From the IMG/VR virus record IMGVR_UViG_3300037231_000119, positions 62,001-126,000 of that record: 64,000 nucleotides of DNA; one strand, 5' to 3'. This stretch comes from a virus. How positions within the stretch are numbered: position 1 is the first letter of the stretch; the number at the start of each line of letters is the position of its first letter. The notes below the pieces were generated by a model. That model was not told the origin of the DNA and made no database searches. It was given only the letters and a program-made list of their open reading frames with translations. Positions 24,557-32,367 of this stretch are shown one piece after another. Both the position numbers and the translations under genes were made by a program.

Positions 24557-25462
24557 CTACTTAAGTAGATGGCGGACAGATTCGACATTTTTACTAAAAT
24601 AGTAACTGTTAATGGCATCACGATCGGACTTAGTCAGAGAAACATCTTTTGCTTTAGCCAGAAGCTTCGCATCGATTTCACTCTTAGTAAGAGGTTTTTC
24701 GTTTTGGCCGCTTTCGGTCTTAGCGATGATATCCAGGGATGTAATCGCTTTACCGGCAGGAGCAGTTTTCTCAACGAATTTTTTCAGGAAGGCAGCAACA
24801 GCGGCAGTCTCAGCCTTAGCAGCTTCGAGTTCCGACTTAAGCATGCTAATTTCCATAGAAGGTTCTGATTTTTCGAGAGCTTGAGCACCGGTAGAAGCGG
24901 GACCTTTGCCTTCTTTTTCAGATTGACCGTCTTTAGGGCCACCGTTAGGACGGTAACCTTCAGCATCTTTAGCGCAATCTTCCATCTCAGCTTTAGCCAT
25001 GCCATCTTCGCATTTAGCCATGCCCATGCCTTCTAGGCACTTTCTCACAGCGTCATGATGAGCCTTCAGTTCAGGCTTAGACATCGAAGAGTACATCGAG
25101 TGCATGTGACCCATATCTTCGTCGTCGTAACCATGATCTTCATCGGCAGGCGCAGCACCATCTTTGGCCGCCATACCTGGCTGTTCTTGATCGTTTTCGC
25201 CTGGCTTATCTTCAGATTGCTGATCTTGATCCTTGACGCCCTTATCTTCGGGCTTTTCGGTTTCCATCGGCTTCTTTTCTTCGCCACTTGATTCGCTAGA
25301 AGCCTTCTTCTCGTCCTCTTTCTTAGATTCATCCTTTTTGGGAGGAAACTCGGATTTGGCGAGACCAAAACTTTTTTCAGCTTTGGCAAGATGCTTCGAA
25401 AATTCTTTTTCCACATCGGCCATCAGGCTTGAAAGTTGTTGTTCGTCGTACATGATTTTCAT
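24557..25462 (-). CDS. Prohead scaffold/core protein
   Basis: A 301-residue, highly charged protein directly upstream of the major capsid gene. The N-terminus is helical (LSSLMADVEKEFSKHLAKAE), the middle acidic and low-complexity (Asp/Glu/Gln/Pro), followed by a His/Met-rich patch. Residues 205-245 are a coiled coil (SMLKSELEAAKAETAAVAAF), and the C-terminus is basic (SYYFSKNVESVRHLLK). This order matches scaffolding proteins, which template capsid assembly and are removed by the prohead protease. Six or more KSE/KAE motifs (LAKSEF, LEKSEP, MLKSEL, LTKSEI) recur through it and are plausible cleavage sites. Confidence 0.7.
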   Translation of the reverse strand: MKIMYDEQQLSSLMADVEKEFSKHLAKAEKSFGLAKSEFPPKKDESKKEDEKKASSESSGEEKKPMETEKPEDKGVKDQDQQSEDKPGENDQEQPGMAAKDGAAPADEDHGYDDEDMGHMHSMYSSMSKPELKAHHDAVRKCLEGMGMAKCEDGMAKAEMEDCAKDAEGYRPNGGPKDGQSEKEGKGPASTGAQALEKSEPSMEISMLKSELEAAKAETAAVAAFLKKFVEKTAPAGKAITSLDIIAKTESGQNEKPLTKSEIDAKLLAKAKDVSLTKSDRDAINSYYFSKNVESVRHLLK

Positions 25463-25497
25463 AATCAGATCCTCTATGTTTGATAGCTATCCGATTC

Positions 25498-26220
25498 TTA
25501 GGTGTTGCCTTTGAAGCCCCAGTCAATATCTTTGAGCTGTTGAACAGGACCCGTGCCAGCCGTAACTTGAGCGTTAACAGCAGCTTCATTAGCCGCCGAA
25601 CCGTTCGCGATACCGAACTGCTGAACAACCATGCCCGTGCGAGCAATTTCGAACAAGCAAGTCGAATAATCCGAACTGCCAGGAATCAGGTTAGCGCCAG
25701 AGAAAGCGGAGTACGTGATCGTCGCATCGCCCGTTCCACTTACCTTGGTAAGCGTTCCGGAAGCAGCCGAAACATACGTGGTGTTGCTGGTCGCCAGCGT
25801 GGTACCAGAAGCAATCGTGCTCTGCACCGTGAAGCTCTGACCGGCAGCGCTAGTATAAACTGCACCCGCCGTGGCAGAAGCAGAACTGACCGTAAACGAA
25901 CCAGCCGTCAACTCGTAAGCGATCTGACAAACGGTTGGCGTGAAAGGAAGCGTGGCATTGCCAAACACGTCCACTGGACTTCCGGCAGGGCTAACACCAG
26001 CGATTTGCTCGAAGAGGTTTGTAATTCTCATCCAAATTACCGGATTGCCTTCGGTAGCGGTGCCACCGTGCGAAACGATAATCAGAGGATAGCCAAATTC
26101 GTCTTGCGACTGAGTGACGGTGTTGAGAGCCGTGGGAAACGTTTGCTGGCTCAAACGCAGATTGAGACGGTCGGTGAGGTCGCGTGCGATCCCTACACTA
26201 TGGTCATTCGAGTAAAGCAT
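25498..26220 (-). CDS. Virion structural protein carrying a shared beta module
   Basis: A 240-residue protein with an AAGGAG ribosome binding site, first gene of the scaffold-capsid operon. Residues 1-90 (LTDRLNLRLSQQTFPTALN; PVIWMRITNLFEQI) form its own domain. The middle holds a module ATAGAVYTSAAGQSFTVQST, ending SGTLTKVSGTGDATITYS, which recurs in the otherwise different protein at 37608. The C-terminal 40 residues return to a globular sequence. I infer a head decoration or head completion role from position. Upstream, GGCAATCTAAAT resembles a weak copy of the late element. Confidence 0.6.
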   Translation of the reverse strand: MLYSNDHSVGIARDLTDRLNLRLSQQTFPTALNTVTQSQDEFGYPLIIVSHGGTATEGNPVIWMRITNLFEQIAGVSPAGSPVDVFGNATLPFTPTVCQIAYELTAGSFTVSSASATAGAVYTSAAGQSFTVQSTIASGTTLATSNTTYVSAASGTLTKVSGTGDATITYSAFSGANLIPGSSDYSTCLFEIARTGMVVQQFGIANGSAANEAAVNAQVTAGTGPVQQLKDIDWGFKGNT

Positions 26221-26402
26221 TGAAATTCTCCTTGGAAATTTGTCTTTTTACGTAAAAACCATTTCAAACATTGAATATGGCGAACCCTTGGGTTTCAGCT
26301 ATTTAGATTGCCGTGTTAAGAAAAAACTCAATAAATTCAAATAGTTAACCATAAGCATTATTGGAATAAGCATGATCTATACCCTTTGCCAATCTTATTA
26401 GT
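26221..26402. other. Divergent intergenic region with no gene
   Basis: The 182 bases between two divergent operons are AT-rich. They hold a small inverted repeat (GAACCCTTGGGTTTC, 26283-26297), a weak minus-sense GCAATCTAAAT sequence and the plus-sense element at 26389. No open frame of note is present. Confidence 0.4.
26389..26398 (+). promoter_or_regulatory. CCAATCTTAT element, copy 9
   Basis: CCAATCTTATTAGTATG: the element ends 4 bases before the ATG at 26403 of an HNH-like nuclease gene, without a ribosome binding site between them. Confidence 0.55.
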
Positions 26403-26903
26403 ATGAAAACATGCACAAATCCGATATGCGATCAAATAAACCCCCAACCCTTAACGCAATTTTATAAAAAGAAGAGTGGGAGAGATGGACTAAATGGTAG
26501 GTGTGTAAAGTGTACCAATAAGCAAACAGATGCTTGGTGTGCCCGTAATACCGAAAAGGTGAAGGTTACCAAAAACAAATGGACGACCAACAATACAGAA
26601 AAAGTTAGGGAAAATGGCCAAAAATGGGATAAATTAAATCCAGGTAAAAAAGCCGCTCAAGTTCGTAAGTATCAGGCTTCTAAGCTTAATGCGACTCCCA
26701 AATGGCTTACTAAAGAACAACTTAAGGAAATGCAGGCCCTATATGTTGAAGCGGCCCTAAAAACCAGAGAAACTGGAATCCCCCATGAAGTCGATCATGA
26801 GGAGCCCCTACAGGGTAAGAATATCTGCGGATTGCACGTACCATGGAATCTGAAGGTGGTTACGAGGACCGAAAACCGTAAAAAGAGCAATACGGGTAAA
26901 TAG
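26403..26903 (+). CDS. HNH-like homing endonuclease
   Basis: A 166-residue protein with an N-terminal zinc ribbon (CTNPICDQ, then CVKCTNKQ) and a Lys/Asn-rich linker (NKWTTNNTEKVRENGQKW). The C-terminal HNH-type core reads GIPHEVDHEEPLQG, ICGLHVPWNLKVVTRTENRKKS; this VDHxxPLxG-GLHVPWNL form is common in phage HNH nucleases. It lies alone between the divergent capsid operon and the prohead protease, with elements on both flanks, so it behaves as an independent mobile gene. Confidence 0.75.
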   Translation: MKTCTNPICDQINPQPLTQFYKKKSGRDGLNGRCVKCTNKQTDAWCARNTEKVKVTKNKWTTNNTEKVRENGQKWDKLNPGKKAAQVRKYQASKLNATPKWLTKEQLKEMQALYVEAALKTRETGIPHEVDHEEPLQGKNICGLHVPWNLKVVTRTENRKKSNTGK

Positions 26904-26904
26904 T

Positions 26905-26914
26905 CCAATCTTAT
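26905..26914 (+). promoter_or_regulatory. CCAATCTTAT element, copy 10
   Basis: CCAATCTTATCCCTTAGGAGTG; 17 bases upstream of the ATG at 26932, followed by the ribosome binding site AGGAG. It overlaps the end of the HNH-like gene and would drive the prohead protease. Confidence 0.6.
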
Positions 26915-26931
26915 CCCTTAGGAGTGCTTAA

Positions 26932-28791
26932 ATGTCAACTTATATTTCGGGCGTAGCTAGTTGTTCCGCAATTGATACCGCTGGGGAAATTGTAGATATT
27001 AGCGGTCTCGACATAACCTCCTTAGCTCGTAGCGGTACTTGTAACTGGGAACACAAAGCCGACACCCCGGCACAAACAGTTGGCAAAATACTAAAGGCAA
27101 AAAAGATCTTTAGTGAAAAAGACTGTGAAGATTCCAATCAAAAACACTTTTGGGATAAAACCAAACTACCGTTCGTATATATAGTTGCGGAGCTTTTGGA
27201 TGATTATACGGCTAGTGCAAAAGAATGTGCTGGTCAGATGAGGTACAGTAAGGACCATCCCGAACTATCGGCAATTTTAGGATTTTCCGTTGAAGGAAGT
27301 GAAATACCCGGAACCAGGAAAAATTCCATGCTGATCACACGATCGATTGCAAGAAAGGTTACGCTTACCGTATCTCCAGCAAATAAGTTATGTATTGCTC
27401 AAATTTTCGAGAACCCAGAACAAAAATCCCAAGTCAAAGATGATTTTGAAGAATTGTTTCGTTCTGACCAAGAAGCTATCACTCTCTTCAAGTCAGGTGA
27501 AGGCGAAAAGATTTACGAATCCTATTTGGCCAAAAAAGAGCATGAGCCTAAGAAGCCGTGTAAACATAAGAAAATGAAAAAAGATGAATTTGGTTATCCA
27601 GATTCCCCTAAAACTTCAGCGCCCCCTCCAGAACCAAATAAAGCAAACGCCCAAGCTATGCAAAATGGCGCTGAATCAGGCGGTCCAAGTTTCTCTCAGG
27701 GCCTATCTAACCTGGCCAATGGCTTAATGGGTAAAAGTGAAAACTTCGGATGGTCTAAGGGTAAAGTGGATAAGGATAAAAAGGCAGTTCACTACGAACA
27801 CCCAACTCATGGCACGGTTTCCGTAATCAGACACGATAATGGCGATTTCCACGTAAAGCATCGTGGGGCTTTGGCTGGTGTTGGTGGAGTTAAGGGCTCT
27901 TTCCCTACTTCTGGAGAAGCCGGTACTCACGCTAAGAAATATATGTCTTCCTTAAGCCAGGGTAAAACTTTGGCACCACAAATGCATAATATTTCATCAA
28001 CGGACGTTGCGAGCAAAAAACATCTTAAAAAAGCCATCGATGCCGGTTCCTACAATGCCGCCCCCTCTACCCTAGCTTCCGGTGCCGCTTATCAACGCGA
28101 AAGTCTTGGTTCAAAGCCTGCAACTACTGGGGCTGAAGACCATAACTTTCAGGGGACTAAGAAGAAGGACTGGAATAAGAGATCGAAAGAAGATTACGAG
28201 AATTGGCCCCAAAAAGAGAAGTTTGAGAAGTTTATGTCTGCTAGAATGCCTCATTTGGCATTAGGCGAGATAAAAGCTCTGGGCCGGGCGATATGCTTGA
28301 AAAAGAACATCGAGGCGGAGAAAGCTCTTGGTAATTTGGTTTTGGGTAAGTCTGAAGAGGACCCCAAACTCGGCAATCATTTTCTTTTCAGTGCTGAAAA
28401 TCCAATGCATCCCCATAAAAATGAAAGCAGGATGGACCATAAACAGACCCTGGTACACTTAAAAAGTAAGGGTTTTGATGCCAATGAAGTTAAGGGGCAT
28501 TATGGCGCTCCGGAGACCTCGATCATGGTCCACAATGTTAATCCCAAACAGGCAGAGCATCTTCACGGAATAGCCTCCAAACTTGGTCAGGATAGTTCGA
28601 TCTATAGTAATAATGGCAAGCATGAGATGCGCTACCATCACGGTGAAAAGGCAGGAAAGTCCCATTTAGGTTCTGGTACCGAATTCCATAAAGAAAAGCC
28701 TAAGGATTTCTATACTACTCTACCTAATGGAAAACACTTCACTCACAATTTTGATTTTGATCAATTACATAATAGTAAAAAGAAAAAATAG
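26932..28791 (+). CDS. Prohead maturation protease with long C-terminal extension
   Basis: A 619-residue protein. Residues 1-165 match prohead serine proteases of the assemblin-like fold: ISGVASCSAIDTAGEIVD, then CNWEHK (candidate catalytic His41), ILGFSVEGS (candidate nucleophile Ser119) and ARKVTLTVSPANKLC. Such enzymes digest scaffold and trim capsid proteins inside the prohead. The remaining 450 residues are low-complexity and basic, with LMGKSENF and LGKSEED motifs. At residues 366-393 is a near copy of the major capsid N-terminus (KAIDAGSYNAAPSTL, GAAYQRESL). The extension may act as scaffold or be self-processed. It is much longer than typical proteases of this kind (about 200-250 residues). 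Confidence 0.75.
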   Translation: MSTYISGVASCSAIDTAGEIVDISGLDITSLARSGTCNWEHKADTPAQTVGKILKAKKIFSEKDCEDSNQKHFWDKTKLPFVYIVAELLDDYTASAKECAGQMRYSKDHPELSAILGFSVEGSEIPGTRKNSMLITRSIARKVTLTVSPANKLCIAQIFENPEQKSQVKDDFEELFRSDQEAITLFKSGEGEKIYESYLAKKEHEPKKPCKHKKMKKDEFGYPDSPKTSAPPPEPNKANAQAMQNGAESGGPSFSQGLSNLANGLMGKSENFGWSKGKVDKDKKAVHYEHPTHGTVSVIRHDNGDFHVKHRGALAGVGGVKGSFPTSGEAGTHAKKYMSSLSQGKTLAPQMHNISSTDVASKKHLKKAIDAGSYNAAPSTLASGAAYQRESLGSKPATTGAEDHNFQGTKKKDWNKRSKEDYENWPQKEKFEKFMSARMPHLALGEIKALGRAICLKKNIEAEKALGNLVLGKSEEDPKLGNHFLFSAENPMHPHKNESRMDHKQTLVHLKSKGFDANEVKGHYGAPETSIMVHNVNPKQAEHLHGIASKLGQDSSIYSNNGKHEMRYHHGEKAGKSHLGSGTEFHKEKPKDFYTTLPNGKHFTHNFDFDQLHNSKKKK

Positions 28792-28792
28792 T

Positions 28793-28820
28793 TTGACCGT
28801 ACAAATTCTCATGATATAGT
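28793..28820 (+). promoter_or_regulatory. Sigma70-like promoter with extended -10
   Basis: TTGACC (28793-28798), a 16-base spacer ending in TGA, then TATAGT (28815-28820). It is located just after the protease stop codon and upstream of the small leader frame. Confidence 0.65.
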
Positions 28821-28840
28821 AGGTATGAGAGTTTCTGCAA

Positions 28841-28939
28841 ATGCGCAACCGGGCTAAACAACGTTCTTTCAGTAACGTGCGCGATGTCGAAAGGGCTGCT
28901 TTGAAAGAAGTAGAGGACTGTCGATTTACGACAGCGTGA
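28841..28939 (+). CDS. Small leader-like frame coupled to the next gene
   Basis: A 32-residue basic/acidic peptide (MRNRAKQRSFSNVRDVERAA) whose stop TGA overlaps the GTG start of the next gene (GTGA). It lies 21 bases downstream of a good promoter. A perfect hairpin CTGTCG-ATTTA-CGACAG (28918-28934) sits between a GAGGA sequence and the GTG. Translation of this frame would melt the hairpin. It could be a real small protein or only a regulatory leader. Confidence 0.4.
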   Translation: MRNRAKQRSFSNVRDVERAALKEVEDCRFTTA

Positions 28940-29253
28940 GCTTTGCCGTTATGCCTGCAAAATCATGGGCCTTAGTAGGACTTAGTGGAAACTCTCATTT
29001 CAAATTTATGAATAGTCCAAAACCATATAGAGTAGCCGAAATAGCTTACGACCCATCCAATCCAGATTTCCCCTGGTATGTGCGTCGAAGCGGAACTATC
29101 GCCGAACAGGGCGGATTGGGATGGGGCTACGAATCCCTATCTTTTGAGACCATCGAAGCCGCATGCGAAGATTTGGCCCAAATGATCACCGAAGATTTAG
29201 ATGCGATTAAGGCCAATATTGAGAAAAGGGAACTGTCTGGAGAGACCGGATAG
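28936..29253 (+). CDS. Small protein, unknown function (GTG start)
   Basis: A 105-residue protein with an aromatic-rich middle (PDFPWYVRRSGTIAEQGGLG) and an acidic helical end (EAACEDLAQMITEDLDAIKAN). No known family recognised. The GTG is preceded by a stem-loop that could bring the upstream GAGGA close to the start, as described for a few phage genes. It ends one base from the convergent endolysin gene. Confidence 0.55.
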   Translation: MSFAVMPAKSWALVGLSGNSHFKFMNSPKPYRVAEIAYDPSNPDFPWYVRRSGTIAEQGGLGWGYESLSFETIEAACEDLAQMITEDLDAIKANIEKRELSGETG

Positions 29254-29254
29254 T

Positions 29255-29851
29255 TCAGGGATTGAAATATCTATATGCTATTACTGGAGCGCAGTCGTTG
29301 TGAACCCAGTTTCCACCTGGCATTTTCTCCATCCTGATCTGCCACTCCTCCAACTTTGACTCCAACCGACTTCTTACATCGTCACAATTAAGCCCACTCG
29401 CGTCGTAATCTGTAGCTAACCCTATCTTATGGGCTGAATTTTTAGCCCCTTTAACCAAGGCATTGTAGTCTTGGCCATTATGCTCAGATTCCGGATTATT
29501 CAAAATTGGCCTGATCCAACAATGGATATTTATGGGGACATTCAAAAAATCCCTAATAAGGTCCATCTTAGAGGCCTGCCTTAAAATATTCTGTTTTTCT
29601 TCTTCAGATGGTATATGCATTACTTTCCAAGATGGAAGCCAGCAGGTCTCTTTTACACTAAAGTGTTTACTCACCATGGAATCCCCATTAGTCCAATCAA
29701 TGTACGGTGGAACTCCAACATCCGGCACGGATTCCACCTTTGGAGCCTCAACTGTCGCCCCATCAAAAGGAATCTGGGCCTTAATCTCCGCCACTGGTTT
29801 TTTGCCCAAAAGACCAATAACAAATTCTGCCAAAGTGCTTAAAAAATCCAT
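29255..29851 (-). CDS. Endolysin-like M15 peptidase
   Basis: A 198-residue protein. Residues 60-195 match the M15 zinc peptidase fold used by phage endolysins: FSVKETCWLPS, NIHCWIRPI, then NSAHKIGLATDYDASG (His141, Asp148) and NWVHNDCAP (His184), which give the expected metal ligands. Relatives cut peptide cross-links in peptidoglycan to release progeny. The first 16 residues are hydrophobic and amphipathic (FLSTLAEFVIGLLG), possibly for membrane association. It is alone on the minus strand among small plus-strand genes, with an AATCTTAT element 31 bases upstream. No holin is fused; nearby small two-helix membrane proteins are candidates. Confidence 0.75.
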   Translation of the reverse strand: MDFLSTLAEFVIGLLGKKPVAEIKAQIPFDGATVEAPKVESVPDVGVPPYIDWTNGDSMVSKHFSVKETCWLPSWKVMHIPSEEEKQNILRQASKMDLIRDFLNVPINIHCWIRPILNNPESEHNGQDYNALVKGAKNSAHKIGLATDYDASGLNCDDVRSRLESKLEEWQIRMEKMPGGNWVHNDCAPVIAYRYFNP

Positions 29852-29882
29852 AAAGACCTCTTGATATTTTGCCCTGTCTAAT

Positions 29883-29890
29883 ATAAGATT
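29883..29890 (-). promoter_or_regulatory. AATCTTAT element before endolysin, copy 11
   Basis: Sense GAATCTTATATTAG, 31 bases upstream of the ATG at 29851, in the short divergent gap before the plus-strand gene at 29896. The leading CC is replaced by AG. Confidence 0.45.
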
Positions 29891-29895
29891 CTCGC

Positions 29896-30219
29896 ATGAG
29901 ACTTAAGATCAATATCGGGTCTACGGACACCAAGACTATCACCTGGAATAGTCGGATGGATGATTTCCCTAAAATTTTTAAGTACTTCGGTAAGCCCTAT
30001 GAATGGTTTTATTATGATAAGGATCTCACGGGCCAAGTGGATATGATCCTTCATTTTGCTGAACTTGCTAGCTATGACCCTAATTTTTACGCCGATTCGC
30101 CACATTGGCACGAAATTTTCCTAGTAAACAGTGAAATTGACTTGTGCGAATGTGGTGCAAAATTCTCTAGCTTTTCTTGGGATCATATGAGATATTGTCC
30201 TTACTGGAGTAAATGGTAG
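29896..30219 (+). CDS. Small protein with zinc-like C-terminus
   Basis: A 107-residue protein starting MRLKINIGSTDTKTITW. The C-terminal third has CECGAKFSSFSWDHMRYCPYW, a possible C-x-C...H...C metal site. The middle is rich in aromatic residues. First gene of a run of small plus-strand genes (29896-32687). No known family recognised. Confidence 0.55.
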   Translation: MRLKINIGSTDTKTITWNSRMDDFPKIFKYFGKPYEWFYYDKDLTGQVDMILHFAELASYDPNFYADSPHWHEIFLVNSEIDLCECGAKFSSFSWDHMRYCPYWSKW

Positions 30220-30223
30220 AAAT

Positions 30224-30442
30224 ATGATTGATTCAGAAGAAGATAAATATCTATTCGTCACAATAGCAACGGCCGCTTTCGTTGGGACTTGTTTGAGATG
30301 TAAACAGCCTACTACTGGAAGTTACGATTCGGATTACGACGCTTATTTAAGAATGGAATGCGTGAATTGTGGCTTTAAGCAGCACTTGCTTATGGACGAT
30401 GGCGACAATGGATTAGAGCTGTTGTTGACATCTTCAGGATAA
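30224..30442 (+). CDS. Small zinc-ribbon protein
   Basis: A 72-residue acidic protein with two Cys pairs, GTCLRCKQPT and MECVNCGFKQH, spaced by about 24 residues, as in zinc ribbons. It lies 4 bases after the previous gene. Role unknown. Confidence 0.55.
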   Translation: MIDSEEDKYLFVTIATAAFVGTCLRCKQPTTGSYDSDYDAYLRMECVNCGFKQHLLMDDGDNGLELLLTSSG

Positions 30443-30446
30443 AAAT

Positions 30447-30776
30447 ATGGCCAAAAAGAAACCCCAACTACTATCTGATGAGGCCTATGCCGCCCTAATA
30501 CTAGAGGCTACGAGGCCTAAGGCCGATAAAGAGAAGAAATTCATTAATCTAGGTTGGAAACTTATGGAAGCTAAGTTCCAGTATTACAAGTTGGATGCAC
30601 CTCTTCTCGAGGACTACCAATACGACCTACTCGAGAGAGAATACGACTCCCTAGCTAAAGAACTTGGGGTAGTGCCTACCGCGACCGATATGGTTGGATT
30701 TGACCAAGTTAGATCTAGTGGAGTCCTAGTGGCCGATAAGATTCAGCAAAGAGATCCCCCAAAGGAGCCCGTATGA
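30447..30776 (+). CDS. Orphan NAD-ligase domain Ia-like protein
   Basis: A 109-residue protein. Residues 45-80 (KFQYYKLDAPLLEDYQYDLL followed by EREYDSLAKELG) match the N-terminal Ia domain of NAD-dependent DNA ligases, whose signature is a YYxxDxPxxxDxxYD stretch. The adenylation, OB and later domains are absent here. Such isolated domains occur in other phages and their role is unsettled; NMN/NAD binding is conceivable. Its stop overlaps the next ATG (ATGA). Confidence 0.6.
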   Translation: MAKKKPQLLSDEAYAALILEATRPKADKEKKFINLGWKLMEAKFQYYKLDAPLLEDYQYDLLEREYDSLAKELGVVPTATDMVGFDQVRSSGVLVADKIQQRDPPKEPV

Positions 30777-31057
30777 CCAATAAGATTCCTACGTATACCT
30801 TTAAGTTCGATGGGACAGTTTATTTCTTCCATTCTCTTTCAGGAGTTCGCTATTACTCGAGGAGAGTTTGGTGGAAGCCATGGAGAAAGCTGTGGTTCGT
30901 TGAGATGAGCCTATTCAATATCTTCAATTTTCCTAGCGCTCTTTGTGACGGCAGTTACAAATTTATATCTCACGGTCTAAAGACAGAAGGGGAGGCTAAA
31001 GTAGCCTCAGATAGCACTCGCGATACAATTTTGGAATTAATGAGGAGACAAAAATGA
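30773..31057 (+). CDS. Small protein, unknown function
   Basis: A 94-residue protein rich in aromatics (VRYYSRRVWWKPWRKLWFVE), basic, with ATGA coupling on both sides. There is no confident membrane segment and no family recognised. Confidence 0.5.
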   Translation: MTNKIPTYTFKFDGTVYFFHSLSGVRYYSRRVWWKPWRKLWFVEMSLFNIFNFPSALCDGSYKFISHGLKTEGEAKVASDSTRDTILELMRRQK

Positions 31058-31230
31058 ACGACTCCTTCCCCAAATACGTCCTCACCTTCTTAGCCCTAAT
31101 TTACTTGCTTTCTGGAGTAGCCGAAGTTATTATGGTTAAGGGTGGAACTGAAGCGGTATTTGAATCAGTCAAAACCTTAGTTCCACATATCTCGATGTTT
31201 TTATTGGGATTTTATTTCTCTAAGAAGTGA
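31054..31230 (+). CDS. Small two-helix membrane protein
   Basis: A 58-residue protein: short N-terminus, a hydrophobic helix (YVLTFLALIYLLSGVAEV), a charged loop (KGGTEAVFESVK), a second hydrophobic helix (HISMFLLGFYF) and a basic end SKK. Size and topology fit class II holins, which would suit the M15 endolysin 1.2 kb away, but no family is recognised. It overlaps its upstream gene as ATGA. Confidence 0.55.
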   Translation: MNDSFPKYVLTFLALIYLLSGVAEVIMVKGGTEAVFESVKTLVPHISMFLLGFYFSKK

Positions 31231-31232
31231 GT

Positions 31233-31430
31233 ATGAATAATCTCAACCCTCCAACCAAATCAATAGACATCTCTACTCAGGAAGGCCTAGATCTACTTAG
31301 GATAAAGGCTAAGTATTATGGACACTACGCGGAATTCTTAAAGGTAGTTGAATTAATAGATGAAATTGAATCCCTAAGAGCGGATCCAGAATTAGCTTTA
31401 CACGAAGCAAACAAATTGTTAGGATGGTAA
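31233..31430 (+). CDS. Small protein, unknown function
   Basis: A 65-residue protein from the ATG at 31233 preceded by AAGAAGTGAG; a GTG two codons earlier overlapping the previous stop is possible. Mostly helical (GLDLLRIKAKYYGHYAEFLK; LIDEIESLRADPEL). The phrase LIDEIESLR recurs in the coiled-coil protein at 49914. Confidence 0.5.
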   Translation: MNNLNPPTKSIDISTQEGLDLLRIKAKYYGHYAEFLKVVELIDEIESLRADPELALHEANKLLGW

Positions 31431-31432
31431 AT

Positions 31433-31891
31433 ATGGGTGACTATACCGGTTTTCAAATTAAAGTTCTTCTTAAGCCAGATACTCCAATGGAGGTTATCAA
31501 TGTGCTCCGCTGTTGGACAATGCAAGCCGACAATCTGCCCTCAGAAATATCTATTTGCGCAGATCTCGTAAACATAATTGACAGGGCTTCCGTATTGTCT
31601 ATGCAAAGTGCGTACCAAGAAGAGTACAGAAAAGATCAACCCGATGTTGAGGAACGTTTTGCAAAATTCGGAGATTATTGGCTCTTAAATACCAGCAGCG
31701 GTCCTAAATGGGGCACAGGAATACCAGAATTTCTGGAGTATATTTGGCCTTTTGTAGACCAATCGGAATACGGCAAAGAAGTGGCGAACTATAAGTCTGA
31801 ATATACGAACAATAAAACGTGGGTTCGTTTTACGGCCTCCGGACATAATGAAAGACAGGATACTTGTAATGAAGAGGATGATTGGTACTAA
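31433..31891 (+). CDS. Conserved-looking phage protein, unknown function
   Basis: A 152-residue acidic protein taken from the ATG at 31433, 8 bases after AGGA; another ATG lies at 31424. The start (MGDYTGFQIKVLLKPDTP) and FGDYWLLNTSSGPKWG followed by ASGHNERQDTCNEEDDW suggest a compact alpha/beta protein. No family recognised. It ends two bases before the next ATG. Confidence 0.55.
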   Translation: MGDYTGFQIKVLLKPDTPMEVINVLRCWTMQADNLPSEISICADLVNIIDRASVLSMQSAYQEEYRKDQPDVEERFAKFGDYWLLNTSSGPKWGTGIPEFLEYIWPFVDQSEYGKEVANYKSEYTNNKTWVRFTASGHNERQDTCNEEDDWY

Positions 31892-31893
31892 TT

Positions 31894-32367
31894 ATGAAAA
31901 AAACTAAAAAAGAAGAACTTACTCTAACCAAAACTCAGCTCTCCCACCTAATAGATTCCACTGTTAGGAATCTGAACTCCCTCCAAAGCTATGAGACCAA
32001 GAAGGGCAACTACAAATTCCTTCTAATGCCAGACCCAATGTGGGAAGATGGCTGTGTTCCTGCAAATCAACCTCCTGAGACCGATGAGGAGACTTGGGAT
32101 ATCGGATTGGTCCATGGAGTTTTTGAGCTTTACGATTTCTTTGCAAATATAGGGTCTATGAGAGCGGAAACTCCTGGAGGAGACACCTTTTTCAGATTTT
32201 TCGAAACCGTAGAAATCAATAGTAAGAACGTTGGGGCTTTCGTGAAGGCCCTATCTGAAATCGATGAAGTCTGGGCTCAAAGCGATATGGAGATGGAACA
32301 GGAAGAGGATTTGAAGAGTAAGACTGAGGGTAAGAACTTGGTCGATGGGAACGATACGGTGAATTAG
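31894..32367 (+). CDS. Acidic protein, unknown function
   Basis: A 157-residue protein using the ATG at 31894; an in-frame TTG lies 4 codons earlier. Lys-rich start, then a mixed acidic sequence (PDPMWEDGCVPANQPPETDE; HGVFELYDFFANIG) and an acidic tail (QSDMEMEQEEDLKSK). No family recognised. Confidence 0.5.
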   Translation: MKKTKKEELTLTKTQLSHLIDSTVRNLNSLQSYETKKGNYKFLLMPDPMWEDGCVPANQPPETDEETWDIGLVHGVFELYDFFANIGSMRAETPGGDTFFRFFETVEINSKNVGAFVKALSEIDEVWAQSDMEMEQEEDLKSKTEGKNLVDGNDTVN

